Counted from the stretch's first letter, positions 50,463-62,787 are shown. The stretch is 64,000 nucleotides of DNA from Mytilus edulis (GCF_963676685.1 NC_092348.1:26015386-26079385), one strand, 5' to 3'. Notes: a model not told the origin generated them from the sequence alone. Made by a program: numbers and translations.

Positions 50463-50599
50463 TGAGAATGGATAAAAGAGACAGATCATAGTTGTGATTT
50501 GCGAAAAATCTGTATTGATATATATATCAAGTATCAGTATAGAAAGTCCCTGGTCAAAATCATGAAAATGCAAAGGTCATAAGTGAGGGTGTGTCATTT

Positions 50600-50750
50600 G
50601 TTGATGTGATTCATTAGTGTTTCTCATTTTTTTAATATGTTAGACGGTTGGTTTCCCTGTTTGAATGGTTTTAAACTAGTCATTTTGGGGGGCCTTTTAA
50701 GCTTGCTGATTGGTATGAGCCAAGACTCCGTGTTAATGCCATTCTCTGAT
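50600..50750 (+). repeat. RT-element tail, divergent plus copy
   Basis: Order of TTGATGTGATTCATTAGTG, GACGGTTGGTTTCCCTGTTT, CCTTTTAAGCTTGCTGATTG and GGTATGAGCC matches the variant at 21030-21250. Confidence 0.45.
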
Positions 50751-50842
50751 CTTTAATCGTTTACTTTTTACAAATTGTGACTTAGATAAAGAGTTAACTC
50801 ATTGTCACTCATACTACATATTCTTATATCTAACCATAGATA

Positions 50843-50907
50843 CCAGGAGTTAAATTTTATACACCAAACACGCGTTTCGTGTACAGCAAACTCATCATTT
50901 GACGCAC
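50843..50907 (-). repeat. Fragment of the ACGAAACGCG dispersed repeat
   Basis: On the minus strand it reads GCGTCAAATGATGAGTTTGC, then ACACGAAACGCGTGTTTGG. A plus-strand relative is at 54225-54310 (GTAGACGAAACGCGCGTCTG). It is part of a dispersed retroelement-like family. Confidence 0.5.
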
Positions 50908-51153
50908 AAATAAAAAACGTTAAAAGGCCAAATAAAGTACAAAGTTGAACATGCTTCATGTCAAATGGTTTCAGTCTTGCAAATCTTCAACCATTAATAC
51001 AAATGTAAACAGAAAAACGGAATTCGATAATTTTGTTTATTGTTGTGTTTATCTAATTATATGTGTCGATCGAGCCATTGTCATGTATTTTTGGCAGTGC
51101 CATTTACATGTGCTTTCTGGGGGAAGCAATTTTGAAAGATAAGTTTGAAAAAA

Positions 51154-51390
51154 ATGGATCACAAAGTCAACGATTTTAAAGAGATGATGGAAATACAAAA
51201 AGGAGGAATTACTATTTTGAAACAGACAATTGATTTACAAAACCAGGACATAAATAATATTAAAACAGAAATAAAAGAGCAACGACAACAAATTCTAAAG
51301 CAAAAAACAAAAATACATGTATTAGAAAGGGGTTTGGATAAAGAAATATGGCAATATTTGAATCAAGTTGCAGATCGACATAAACTTTAA
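51154..51390 (+). CDS. Unrecognised short coiled-coil ORF, 78 residues
   Basis: The frame from ATG 51154 begins MDHKVNDFKEMMEIQKGG and is rich in E, K, Q, I and L in heptad-like spacing up to about residue 65, which suggests a coiled coil. A second frame (51368-51556, ending YYSAPKH) overlaps its end by 23 bases in another phase, so the two may be one older frame broken by a shift. No upstream exon, signal peptide or homologous domain was seen. It may be a gene fragment or chance. Confidence 0.25.
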   Translation: MDHKVNDFKEMMEIQKGGITILKQTIDLQNQDINNIKTEIKEQRQQILKQKTKIHVLERGLDKEIWQYLNQVADRHKL

Positions 51391-52079
51391 AGTGAAGAGA
51401 TATTTCTTTGAAGATTTAATGAAACATAGTGAACATGAGAAAACTCATATTAGGTTGTTTCCAAATGTTATCTATGTTGGTAATTTTAAAAGATGTAACA
51501 ATAAATTTATTTCGGTTGAAGAAGCTTTAGTTTACTACTCAGCTCCAAAACACTGAAAGCCATACCAAAGGAAAAAGACAAAACCAAACAGCTTCAAGAC
51601 ATAATAAAGACAAAAAATCATGAATGAACAATTGAATAGAAAGAATATCGTATTCATGATTACATTCATGATGCAATAATAGTACGTACACTTGCCTTCG
51701 CCAAAACATTGTGAACAACCTTTGTTACCAATCCGACACGTTTAAATATCACTACAACTACAAGATATATCCTAGCTAACACCGGATTGAACACCTTATT
51801 ATTAAAATCCGGTAACCAAGAATATACTGAATGATAATCTATTGATATGATTGTGATTGCATCGTGCTCTTAATTACCTTTAAGAGTTTATTAAAAAGAA
51901 AACCCCGTGCCGTCTGAATTGTTTGTTGTTTATTACATGTTTTACAGACAAGTATAATAGCAACAGTTCTGAAGATTGTGACTATACTGTTGTAGTATTA
52001 ACTAATGATAATAGACTACTATTATTGCATTTACCAATGATGTTAGACTATACTACTGTTGTATTTAGTAATGATATTA

Positions 52080-52698
52080 AAGGGGCACTAGCTGTCAAAT
52101 TCATGTCACCGATTTGACTCAAATTCTCATATTTGATTTATAACAATGTAAAACATTTATCTAAACTATCAAAAGTCTAAATTTAACAGTAATTAACTAT
52201 CGATTTGACCTCAGATGACCATATAAGCGATGTAAACATAAATAAAGATATAAATAGATTAAACCAACACGTGCAATCGGATTTTTATAGGTCTGTATGA
52301 TTTTATTTTATAGATTAAAAGTAGATGTTTCTCATTGTTTTTAACCGTATAAGAATGATTTTATGTGCATCGAATTAGTAATCAAATGATTTACCGTAGT
52401 TTCACTTTCATTGTTGACATTTTTTTCTTTAAATAACCAGTACACGTACAATGCATGCGTTGTCAATCTCTAGCTAGGGGTTAAAATTGAAATTCACATG
52501 AATACGGATTTAAAGAGGTCGACTCATTCACTTGCAAGTGAATAACTAATTATCAATGTTCTTAGCGTAATTTGACAAAATTGAACCTTTTTGGCTGCAA
52601 AAAGCGAATTGTTATTTCACTATTTCACTTGAGCTTTCATTATTGTTTGAAAATTCAAACGTTAGATTTTTTATATATCTCGTAGCTAGTGCCCCTTT
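52080..52698. mobile_element. TIR element AAGGGGCACTAGCT, copy 2
   Basis: AAGGGGCACTAGCTGTCAAA and TAGCTAGTGCCCCTT are inverted ends, with TTA on both flanks. The interior is the same as copy 1 at 46462-47153 with small gaps (GACTCAAATTCTCATATTT, TCACTTGCAAGTGAATAACT). Confidence 0.75.
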
Positions 52699-53556
52699 TA
52701 ACTATATATATAATACTACTGTTGCATTAGCTAATGATATTAAACTATGCTACTGTTGCATTTATAATAATATTAGACTTTATCGCTATTTTGTGCATTT
52801 TTCCTTTGATCTTTTTTTGTGATAATTTTCATATCATGCTCCTCGCTTGAGATGGAAAAATTATCGCTAGAAACTAAGGAGGCCACGTGGCGTTTCTTAC
52901 GAAATTGACATGAAATTGACAACGTCGTCATAGGTAAAATAGCGATAAACAGATTATCATTGGTCATCTCAACTCGATTGCTTTTCTCACTTTCGCTGTA
53001 CCAGCTCAAGCGAGAAAATCAATCTCATTGAGATGATCAACGATAATCTATAATTATACTGCACTCGTTCTATTTGAGCAGTCAACATGCGTTGATTGTA
53101 TATTTCTATGTCATATACAGTCACTGACCCGATATCACTTTTCCTCATGAAAATTTAAATAGAAGTTGCCGAAATAATATTTAATTATTCCTACGACCTC
53201 TTGAACCTGTTCTTGTTTCCAATGCATACAACGATGCATGGAACGACTCAACCTTGTTTCTTTTGCAATTATTGGAAACACATATTTCATTTGTTAATAT
53301 GTTTTGTTTGCAACCTATAAATCATTATGTTTTATGCTTATGGTTGATATTTTAGTCCATACTCAAACGATTTCGTTCACCATCAAGTGTGGGTTTCAAC
53401 AGGTAAATGTACATTTCATTGTGTTGTATATTTCTCCGCGAGCATGATATGAGGCCTTTCTGAAGGGGATTTCCTCCGATATTTAAATCAAATAAATAAC
53501 CTTAACGCATTAAACAACAATTGAAAATATTTTTTTTCTAGATCATTGCAGTATAA
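52699..53556. other. Intergenic stretch without recognised genes
   Basis: A 78-codon minus frame (52773-53009) has no known motif. Nothing else is seen. Confidence 0.35.
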
Positions 53557-53705
53557 AGACAATAATAGTGCACTGACTTGACATATCAACGATATAAGGA
53601 TTCGGCACGAAACGGGGAAATAGCTCGGCACAGCCTCACATTTCCCCGTTTCTAAGCCTCATCCTTATATCGTTGATATGTCAAGTCAATGCCCTATTAT
53701 TGTCT
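53557..53705. mobile_element. Foldback hairpin element, about 149 bp
   Basis: AGACAATAATAGTGCACTGA and TCAATGCCCTATTATTGTCT form the outer stem, TTGACATATCAACGATATAA pairs with TTATATCGTTGATATGTCAA without a mismatch, and GAAACGGGGAAAT pairs with ATTTCCCCGTTTC inside. Total stem about 60 bp. Confidence 0.8.
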
Positions 53706-53744
53706 ATATACTACGTTTGCATTTATAATGATATTAACATTAAA

Positions 53745-53875
53745 AGGTTTGGGTTATAACGCAAATGTTTTGCGTTATAACGCTAAAGGTTTGCGTTATA
53801 ACGCAAAGGTTTGCATTATATATATATATCGCAAAGGTTTGCGTTATTTGGCAAAGGTAGGAAGAAAAATAATTA
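53745..53875. repeat. Degenerate GGTTTGCGTTATAACGCAAA tandem repeat
   Basis: About five copies of a roughly 20-bp unit around the palindrome TTGCGTTATAACGCAA, with a TATATA expansion at 53818-53829. Confidence 0.7.
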
Positions 53876-54224
53876 AAAAAAAATGTGTGGCGCTAATACG
53901 CTTCCGTGCCAATACGATCCGTAGAGCTTTTACATTCTCTTCAACAACAAAAAACATGCACGGTATTCCAAATGTAAGAATCCATTCTTTTAAGCTGCGT
54001 GAAACAAAGTGTATCATGTACTAGCAGTAAGAAGAATCAATTTGTTTCAGAAGAATCAAAGTGTTTGAGAACAAAAGAACCTGTTTACAAAAATTTGAAT
54101 TTTTCAAAAAAAAAAGGATTTTCTTATCCCAGGCATAGATTACCTTAGCCGTATTTGGCATAACTTTTTGAAATTTTGTATCCTCAATGCTCTTCAACTT
54201 TGTACTTGTTTGGCTTTATAAATA

Positions 54225-54310
54225 TTTTGATATGAGCGTCACTGATGAGTCTTATGTAGACGAAACGCGCGTCTGGCGTAGTAAATTATAATCCTCGTAC
54301 CTTTGATAAC
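54225..54310 (+). repeat. Fragment of the ACGAAACGCG dispersed repeat, plus copy
   Basis: ATGAGCGTCACTGATGAGTC, GTAGACGAAACGCGCGTCTG and AATCCTCGTACCTTTGATAA. It is related to the minus fragment at 50843-50907. Confidence 0.5.
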
Positions 54311-55565
54311 TAATTAAAAATAAAATGATTTTGTGATTGAATTGAGACTTTATCTTACATTTCTCTTCTAATGAATAGTTTACATGTTAAGAATTACTGC
54401 TTTGAAAGATCTTAACTATTTTATTGTGTTGAAATCCTATTTCAAAATATGACTGTCATATGCCATACTTGAGTATGTATTTTAACCACAACGAGGTAAA
54501 CTCATTTAAAAACGATTTAATTTCAATTTTGTTTTTGCTTTAACATATCCTGATCATGCATTTAAAACAATGTAATATTTCAATTTTGTTTAAGTTATCT
54601 TCATGCAAGTTCTATATTGATTCATTCATCTCTTTAGAAATAGCACATATAAGTACTGCGATTAGGTCATCAGATCACACAGTCGGAGCTATGTAAGGTA
54701 CAGTGAATTTTTAAAAGTAACAATTGAAAGTTATAAAAATGGCAATGAAATAAAAAAGGGAAGTCCATTATTATAAGATGTTGTTAGCGAAAAACGACAA
54801 ATTTCAGAAAACTGTGAACTGAATTTATCTCTTCTGCAATTCGAATTCTGAAGTTGTGACGAGCAAACAATATTTTAAAAGATAGAAAAGTTAAACGAAT
54901 AAACATCTGTATTTCGTTTCGTTTCGGGTCGTCAGCTTTATTGTATTGCTTACGTAACATAGTACATATCAGAATTCAGGAAGTAGTTAGATTTGTGTTG
55001 ATATGTTTTAGAAGTACAATCTTTTGTACACCAAATATTTATAAAGAAAGGTAAGACATCTGCAATTAATGATAAAACTGACATTAATCAGAAGTTACTA
55101 AAACCAGTTTGGAAATACACATCCTCATATTTTTATGGCTAAAAACTTGCAATGTTTAGTCCCATATAACAAAAAGTAAAATCACAAAAATACTTAACTC
55201 TGAGAAAAATTCAAAACGGAAAGTCCCCAATCAAATGGCAATTTCAAAAACTCAAACACATCATACGAATGAACAACAACAATCACATTCCTGACTTGGT
55301 ACGAGCATTTTTTTTATTAAGTAGAAAATGGTGGTTTAAACCTGTATGACAGTCGCATAAAATATATTCTCTGTTAACACGATTTCGTTAGATTTGGATA
55401 TGGGATCACTTCCCAAAGCAAAGACGACCTAAGATCAATTTGGCTAATCTTTTTTAATTCAATGAACATTTTGCTCCTTGCGTTTGGAACCTTGGGGTAT
55501 TGATATTATTTTTAATTTTATTGGCCTTCCAGTATTTGGGTGTGAGATATCTAATACTAGTATAA
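54311..55565. other. Intergenic stretch without recognised genes
   Basis: AT-rich sequence; no ORF of interest, no defined repeat. Confidence 0.4.
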
Positions 55566-55880
55566 AAAAAGAAGATATGGTATGATTGACAATGAGACAA
55601 CTCTCCACAAGAGAAAAAATGACACAGAAATTAACAACTATAGGTCATCGTACGACCTTCAACAATGAGCAAGCCCATAGCGCATTCAGCTATAAAAGAC
55701 CCCGAAATGATAATGTAAAACAATTCAAACAAGAAAATTAACTGCCTAATTTATTTACAAAAAAATGAACGATTAACAAATATGTAACGTATAAACAAAC
55801 GACGGCCACTGAATTACATGCTTCTGACTTGGGAGAGGCACATACATACAGAGTATTGCGGGGTTAAACATGTTAGGGTG
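55566..55880 (-). repeat. RT-element tail, minus strand
   Basis: GAAGATATGGTATGATTGAC, AACTATAGGTCATCGTACGA, CAATGAGCAAGCCCATAG and GGGGTTAAACATGTTAG are the reverse complement of the 37195-37515 copy over its full length. Confidence 0.75.
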
Positions 55881-56743
55881 CTAAACACAGAATTTGCTTC
55901 GGACGCACACAACTTATAAGTTTAAATATTGTTTAAAAGCACTTGGTTCCCTTTTTTTATCATCAGCACAGTAGTCAGTGCTTCTGTACTGAGTTGAATT
56001 ATAACAAGCTTTTCTTCAATTTTCTGTTTAGAAATTTAAGAAACTCATGCTGCAAATCTCTCAGATAAAGTTGGCTATACTAACTTTCTAAATCCCTTTT
56101 AGTCATCAAACTCCTTACGCTCGTAGGTATTCATATATCGGAGGCATTCAAATGCTTGAATTTAAGCGTTTCTAATGAAGGTTAATCATCGAAAGCACTA
56201 CTGACGCATGAATTAACAAATGTTAGTTTTAATAAAGTTAAGTAGGGGTTGATTCAAAAATTTATGACTTCATAGACATTCTGTACTTTTAACATTTCTT
56301 ATTCTTCGAGGAATGGACACCATACTGTTTTGGCGATTCTATTGCCCCTCTCATTTTGGCGGATTGTGTGTTTTGCTCATGAGGAAACGTTTGGTTTGAT
56401 CAGCGTGTCGGGTTACTCTTCCTACTTAAATATTTACATTTGCGAATGATTTTTTAACAAAGCAGGGTTCTTCGTTGTTGTTTCAGTTTGTCTTTAGTTT
56501 TAGACCCTTGTATTTTAAGGGGGTATGTGTTGGGGATTTACGTGCTCTATTTTACTGTTCAAAAATTTTGGTGAATCCTATTATTCGTTTATATTTTATT
56601 TTTACTCCGTACACTTGATCGAGTTAATTGTTGGTCAGTTGACGTTCAGCACCATTCGAAGCATGATTTATCGTTGAAAGTAGCCACTACCAGTCCTGTT
56701 TTGAGACGCCATCTCTTGATGTTAATTTTAAACCGACGACATC
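55881..56743. other. Intergenic stretch without recognised genes
   Basis: AT-rich sequence with no recognisable ORF or repeat. It may hold 5' parts of the gene at 57669, which could not be identified. Confidence 0.35.
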
Positions 56744-57563
56744 CAGTGGCGGATCCAGAAATTTTCATAAGTGGGGGCCCACTGACTGACCTAAGGTAGC
56801 ACTCCACAGTTAGAAAATAAAATTAAAAATGAGCCACAAAATGTTTTATCATCTCCTATTCCTGGATTTCTAATACATTAACCCAACTGTTTGTGTTGTA
56901 CATGTGCATATGTATGTAATCAGTATATTCCATAGATTTGATTTTCAAAAGTTAAAAGAGTGAAAATTAATTCCTTATATGTGTATCCATGGCAACATTC
57001 TGCATTTATTTACCATAAAATATTGCAAAAAGGGGGTTGACATGTCACATATCCCCCCAAAATTTAGATCAAACTAGAATTTCAATGCCTTTGAGTGATA
57101 CCTTTTTAGAAACTGTTTTCATAAATCTTCCTAATGATCAAATAAAAAATGGGTGTCTTTCGCCTCATTTTTTCGTAAAATCCAATCACAAAGTTCGTGC
57201 GATAAAAAGTTGGAAAAAAACATTACAATAATTGCCGGACCAATGTATGGTAGGGACATGCAAATACGGACTGTCATGCAGAAAACAGCCTATATTACAT
57301 ACATTACATAACCTTGATGTTCATATAAACCCAATACAAAGGCTATTTTAATACTCAGCTATCCAAAAATGATTTTTATTGCACACTAGCTCTCATATTT
57401 GAAAAATCCACAGGGGCCAAAATGCGAAACTACACATCTAACTGTGGAGTGCTACCTAAGAGTGGGCCCGCTCCAGTCCCGCTTCAGTGATTTCCTATAT
57501 AAGCAACCAAATTTTTTCCCAAAAAGGGGGGGGGGGCGCCCCCCCTCCCTAAATCCGCCTCTG
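56744..57563. mobile_element. CAGTGGCGGATCC TIR element, interrupted by a nested element
   Basis: The left end CAGTGGCGGATCCAG is mirrored by TAAATCCGCCTCTG on the right. The interior ACTGGAGCGGGCCC (in reverse) matches the shorter copies at 19634 and 30937. Without the inner element it would be about 155 bp. It ends 105 bp before the first recognised exon of the membrane-protein gene at 57669. Confidence 0.65.
56795..57456. mobile_element. Nested MITE GGTAGCACTCCACAGTTAG with TAA duplication
   Basis: GGTAGCACTCCACAGTTAG and CTAACTGTGGAGTGCTACC are perfect 19-bp inverted ends. TAA stands on both sides (56792-56794 and 57457-57459), as in PIF/Harbinger elements. The 662-bp interior shows no transposase; two short frames at 57037 and 57399 are unremarkable. 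Confidence 0.8.
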
Positions 57564-57668
57564 AAATCTATAGTGCTTCACACATTGTGCATACGGACAA
57601 CGAACTTGCAGCAGGATAAGTTATTATTTGCAGTTCCGTTATAACTACATTTCGCTTGTTATTTCAGA

Positions 57669-59140
57669 ATGGGAGATGCTCCTCCATTATTTGTGTAAGT
57701 ATGAAAATTGATGTGTTTAACAAATAGTTCTTTTTTGGAATGTTATGTAAAAATTAAATGCCGTTTAAATGGACATGTAGAGATTTAAAAATTTTAAATA
57801 TTTAAGATGAACAATGTAGCCGACATTTTTATGCAAACGCAGAAAAAAAGAATAGATAGTACGGGAATATTGATTCAAAAAAGGTATGCACAGTGCTTGT
57901 ACAAAAAAGTAATACAGATGTGAAATATCATACGATTTTAAAACGTTAAGACTTTCAAAATTCAAAGATGTCGTGCCAAAAACGGCTAAGGTAATCTATT
58001 CCTGGAAGAAGAAAATCCTTAGTTTTTCCAAAAAATCTAAGTTTTGTAAAAGGAAATTTATAAAAATGACCATATAATTGATACTCGTGTCAACACCAAA
58101 GTGCTGACTACTGTGTGATTGCCAACATCACACAGAAATTAACAACTATAGGTCACCGTACAGCCTTCAACAATGAGCAAAGCCCTTCCCGCTTAGACAG
58201 CTATAAAAGACATTGGAATGACAATTTAAAACAATTCAAACAAGAAAACTAACGGCCTTATTTATGAAAACAAAATGAAATAAAACCAAATACGTAACAC
58301 ATAAACAAATGAAAACCTCGGAATTACAGGCTCCTGACTTGTGACAGGCACATACATACAGAATGTGGCGGGGTTAAACATGTCAGCCAAATATTTTTTT
58401 CTGAATTTGTGGTAAGAAGAGTTGCTCGAAGATAAAATGTGCAATTGTAAGACAATATCATCCGTAACTCTTTTTCAGGCTAATTCCTATGGTGCTCGTC
58501 GTAAAATTTGTATTCTGGATTACTATTTGTTATACATGTTCAAATAGATACCGAAATTCACGAACCACAATTATTCAACAAACAGTGGTAAGTGTATAAT
58601 AATGTAACAAAAGCTTACAAGATATGTTTCTACATAGAGACATCTTACCATGAAAGTTTATTTTTTGAAAAACAGTAATGCATCTTTAATCCATTTATGG
58701 TCTATCGATTTGTATAAGTATAAATCCTCGACATCTACAGCATTTTTTATCAATATTAATACTTGAAAATAATTTTCAAATGTAAATGCTTTATACAGTG
58801 TAGTAAACATTTGAAATGTTGATGAATCTTTTGTTTCGTTATATGGTCGCCAGTTAGCAATACCTTAACAATTAGTAAAAACAACAATAATTTCAAAAGG
58901 GATAAGAAGGTAAACAATAACACACATTAAAGTTCCCTTTTCAAAGTGATTTATACTAATGTGTTTTGTTTTTAGATGAAAGTGGAAGATGATAATGGCA
59001 TTACTGGTATAGAAAACCCTGGATATATGCGTCCATTTATCACCGAAACACCCGATCATAATGCAACACAAGCTGTTTTGGCACAACCACCCTACGACCA
59101 TAACACAATATCACCATGCCTTAGACAAAATTATCGTTAG
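57669..59140 (+). CDS. Unrecognised small single-pass membrane protein, copy 1, 99 residues
   Basis: Exons: 57668-57694 (ATG at 57669), 58479-58587, 58976-59140 (TAG). GT/AG borders and phases fit. The chain has about nine residues (MGDAPPLFV), a hydrophobic segment 9-29 with Lys18 in its middle, FW at 21-22 and IC at 25-26, then basic residues (R32, R34, R37) that predict a cytosolic tail. The tail carries IENPGYMRPF (NPxY-like, 59-62), QPPYDH (82-87) and a terminal NYR. There is no signal peptide and almost no ectodomain, unless an upstream exon adds one. No family is recognised. A second gene of the same plan starts at 62788. The start Met is inferred; an upstream non-coding exon must exist because the first exon has an acceptor (TTATTTCAG). 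Confidence 0.65.
58105..58385 (-). repeat. RT-element tail in intron 1 of the membrane-protein gene, minus strand
   Basis: GTGTGATTGCCAACATCACA, AACTATAGGTCACCGTACAG, CTAACGGCCTTATTTATG and GGCGGGGTTAAACATGTCAG are the reverse of the 37195-37515 tail. It lies between the first two coding exons. Confidence 0.7.
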
Positions 59141-60883
59141 AACACCGCAGTATTTGTGTATTAAGTTTTGTGTATACGACTGTTAATACTTTTCGTATTG
59201 CTATCTACTCACATTAATTCATAGTGTTTTTGTCTTGAATGACTATATTGCTATGATAAGTCAACAGTAATATTTGTTTAATTCTCGTAATTTCCATGTG
59301 AGAATCATGAAACAAAGTCGAAAGAACATGAATATACCTAGTATTTATTAAATCTATTGGGAATCGAGGGCATTTGAAATGTTGAATAACTTTGTATAAA
59401 TCTTTAACTCTTTTTGCTGCTTCTCATTTTCCCTTCCCTGTACATATGTTACATGCACAATTGCAAGAAAAAATATTCTTTAAGTAAACATATGAATGCA
59501 CATTTCAGAAACAAAGAAATGATACAAGATGTAATAATTGAGTAACGCTTTCATATCAATCATTAATTTCGAATCAGTAAACTTTTGACGATGTATAAAT
59601 ATATTCAGAAATGTTTTACTCGAACATGTTATCTACCTGATTTTGTCCAATTAAGATCTGTCTTAATATTATAAAGAGCATATTCATGTCATAATTGAGT
59701 TATTTTCATATCAGTTTTGTAAGTCATACACTGATCTGATAAATTCATAATAACACATTTTTGGTATTACTAAAATTACAATTATTCATTGCCTTAAACA
59801 TTATGATGTAGTTACGTTCCGACTGAAACTCCTGTTTCATTCTATGTTCAAGATACATGTACTTGTGCTATGTCTTTGTTTGAATATGTTATAACTTTTT
59901 TAGAAATGTTTTCCCACACTTTGTTGTCAGTCTTTATTTTTAAGACATTGTTGTTTTTGTTGCTGTTATAGTTATCACGGTGTTTTAATTAAAAAAATCT
60001 ACTCATTTTGAGGAAAAAGAATGAAGTTCATAATGATATTTAACCAAGCATTGCAATGTGCTTATCAGATGAGTCAAGCATTTGTCATGTTCATCTGCTT
60101 TTAGAGGTCTTTTTCGTACGTTGTGGTATCACATAACTATTCTTGATAAAGGTTTAAAGGATCATCAACATGCTATGTCAGTGTTATGTAATGATGGTGT
60201 ATTATTATGGCTGTGGTTGGTTGTTGTCCGCCATGATATTATGATACAGCAATACTGCTTTTTAGTTCACAATTACACTTGATCAATTGTAACCGAAAAA
60301 AGAAAAACACCAACCATAGAACGCAAAGAAGAAGTATGATTTAAAAAACTGTTCGAAAGCTAAGAGGTTTTTGTTTAATTTTATTAGACAATGCTAATTC
60401 TATTCTCTATTATGCTTTTAAAAATACGAAAAACAAAGTTTCTGTGATACAATCTTATGGCGGTAAATGACAGAAAACAGTGTTTTTTACCGATGTTTAT
60501 CCATTTTTTAGTTACATATAGCATATTTTAAGTTTGGTCTGTTTCATAAATCTCAATTATTGGCAGCACTGTCCATTCGTTGTCTATCGCCTGTATAAAC
60601 AAATTAAAAAGCAGAAACGAACCATTTATTGATTGCATAAGTGTAATGGAACTAAAGTAGCAAAAGAAAAAAACGCAAACTAACTTCAAAATGTTAAATT
60701 CGTGTAATGCCAATGCCCTATATGTTTAAAAAAATTACTTTCCGTTTCGATTTACTCCCAATCAATTCAATTGTATAATTTGGTAGGTCACATTCATGAA
60801 AAGGGAAGGGGATTGTAGTTAAGAAATAAGGTACATATCCGATATCATCTGTAAAACGGTTATTCCATGACAGCGACAAAATC
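59141..60883. other. 3' UTR of copy 1 and intergenic sequence
   Basis: AT-rich, with no further gene recognised. Frames at 60082 and 60528 have no motif. Confidence 0.35.
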
Positions 60884-61032
60884 ACATAACGAACTTGTGA
60901 TGGCGTCCATAAAATTTACGAAGGGATGATTACAACTTCATCAATTGGAACTCTTGATTTAAAAGCTTCCTTGTGAGCAGCAGCACTCTATCAAGGAAAT
61001 CATGATAGGGAATACAGTAAATCATGCCAGTA
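60884..61032 (-). pseudogene. RT-element fragment, minus strand, with stop
   Basis: Read on the minus strand it encodes PYHDFLDRVLLLTRKLLNQ, then a TAA, then SSLRKFYGRHHKF. This aligns with the C-terminal part of the RT ORF at 6091-6807 (DFNERNLCITGKLLNQGYRY, TKFFHRYKD), but is closer to forms I recall from other metazoans. It is a broken copy of a related retroelement. Confidence 0.6.
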
Positions 61033-62786
61033 CAACATAAGTGACTTCTGACATGAAGATACCATCAGGAACTGATAATATACAACCTGGGTTATCGGGT
61101 TATACGCCCCGCTATACTGCTCTGCAGAAGACTGTGAAGTCCTGGGAGATAAAATAAATCCTCAGTCGCCGTCATTAGGCAACACCTTTAACGATACTTA
61201 CAATAAATAATCTTAAAATTTGAAGGAAAGTGACGAATTTAATAGTATTACCATTGAATACAGAATTAATTTGATGAATTTATAAGTATACAGAGATTGG
61301 TACACAATGGAGACACCAGCTGTCAAAATTAAGAGACATTGTGGACACAAATACACACCTCTTCATTATAATATATTTCTGTTATGAATTACAAAATACG
61401 TTGAACCACAAACGTCAAAATTATTCAATCGCGTAGTGGAATTAACTATTTGTGGATTCTTATAAATTCTATATAACGTTTGGACTATTTTTAAATCTTG
61501 GTTTATTTCTGAAATTGATTCTAACATACTTTTGATTTTTTAACCCTGTATGCTAACATTGCCTATGTGAAATTTTAAAATTGTTTGTATATACATTGAA
61601 CGACAAATTAATGTGATGTATAAACATTTTCTGACGTCAGACACGTGAATCAATGAATGTGTTTGTAGATAGATGTTTTTGTGTTCTGTTAAATTTTTCC
61701 TTTTAAAATTGTTACACGATGATGAATGCTGTACCTATATTTTGACTATTTTATTTATTATGTCTGTTTAGTGCACGCATAATTGCAAATATAACGGAAT
61801 TTGACTAGACTGTCATCAAAGTGAGAGGGTTGGCGCTATAAAACCAGGTTTAATCCACCATTTTCTACATTTGAAAATGCTGTACCAAGTCAGGAATATG
61901 ACAGTTCTTGTCCATTCGTTTTTGATGTGTTTTGTTATTTGATTTTGCCATGTGATTATGAACTTTCTGATTAGATTTTCCTCTAAGTTCAGTATTTGTG
62001 ATTTTACTTTTTTCAATAGACGTAAACATTGTTTGTTTAATTATTATAATCTTAAATACAGGTTATTTTCAATTTCCCAATTTTATCAAGGTAGCTAAAA
62101 GCTCATCCTCTGAAGCGATATTCAAATGCTTGTCTTTTACTAATTGTTTTACTCAATTTGAAAATAAAAGTTCATTTTAGTACAAACGTGATTTTAATAT
62201 ATTAGTAACCAAAACATGAAATTATATCTTTATGGTAAGCATAACAGATATGCATGCAAACGTTTTGTTACCTAGTTTATTGGTATATATACTTCTGTTC
62301 ATTACTATTCATTACCATTTTTGAGACAATCTCTTGCACATTAGGTAAAAACATTCGTTAAAAAGGTTTATTAGCGACCGTAAAAGTAAATTGTTCGTAT
62401 TCCTATAGATAATTAATTAATCTTAAAATCCTCTTAATTCTTAACCAGAATTTAATTTCTCTTTAAATACATTTAATAATTAACTCGTTTTTTTCTTTCG
62501 ATCATATGAAAAAAGTTTAGAAATGTTCAGATGTGTAAATTTCTCGTATAAGTTTAAATAAGATCATATAAATAGATTGGAGCGTATCCCCAAGTTTATC
62601 TATATTTATTCATATGTCATATTTCTATCTGTCGATACGAACATTAATCTATCTGATATACAATTCTTTTTTACATGCAGTGTAATTAGTGGGTTTTCCA
62701 TATCACATATATGACAAACTACGAGATACTGGATATGTGAATAAATTATAATCTTGTATTGAGCACAGTATTGTTTGTTATTTCAG
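61033..62786. other. Intergenic stretch upstream of copy 2
   Basis: AT-rich; no further ORF with a recognisable motif. It should contain the promoter and 5' exon of the second membrane-protein gene, which could not be pinned. Confidence 0.35.
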
Positions 62787-62787
62787 A

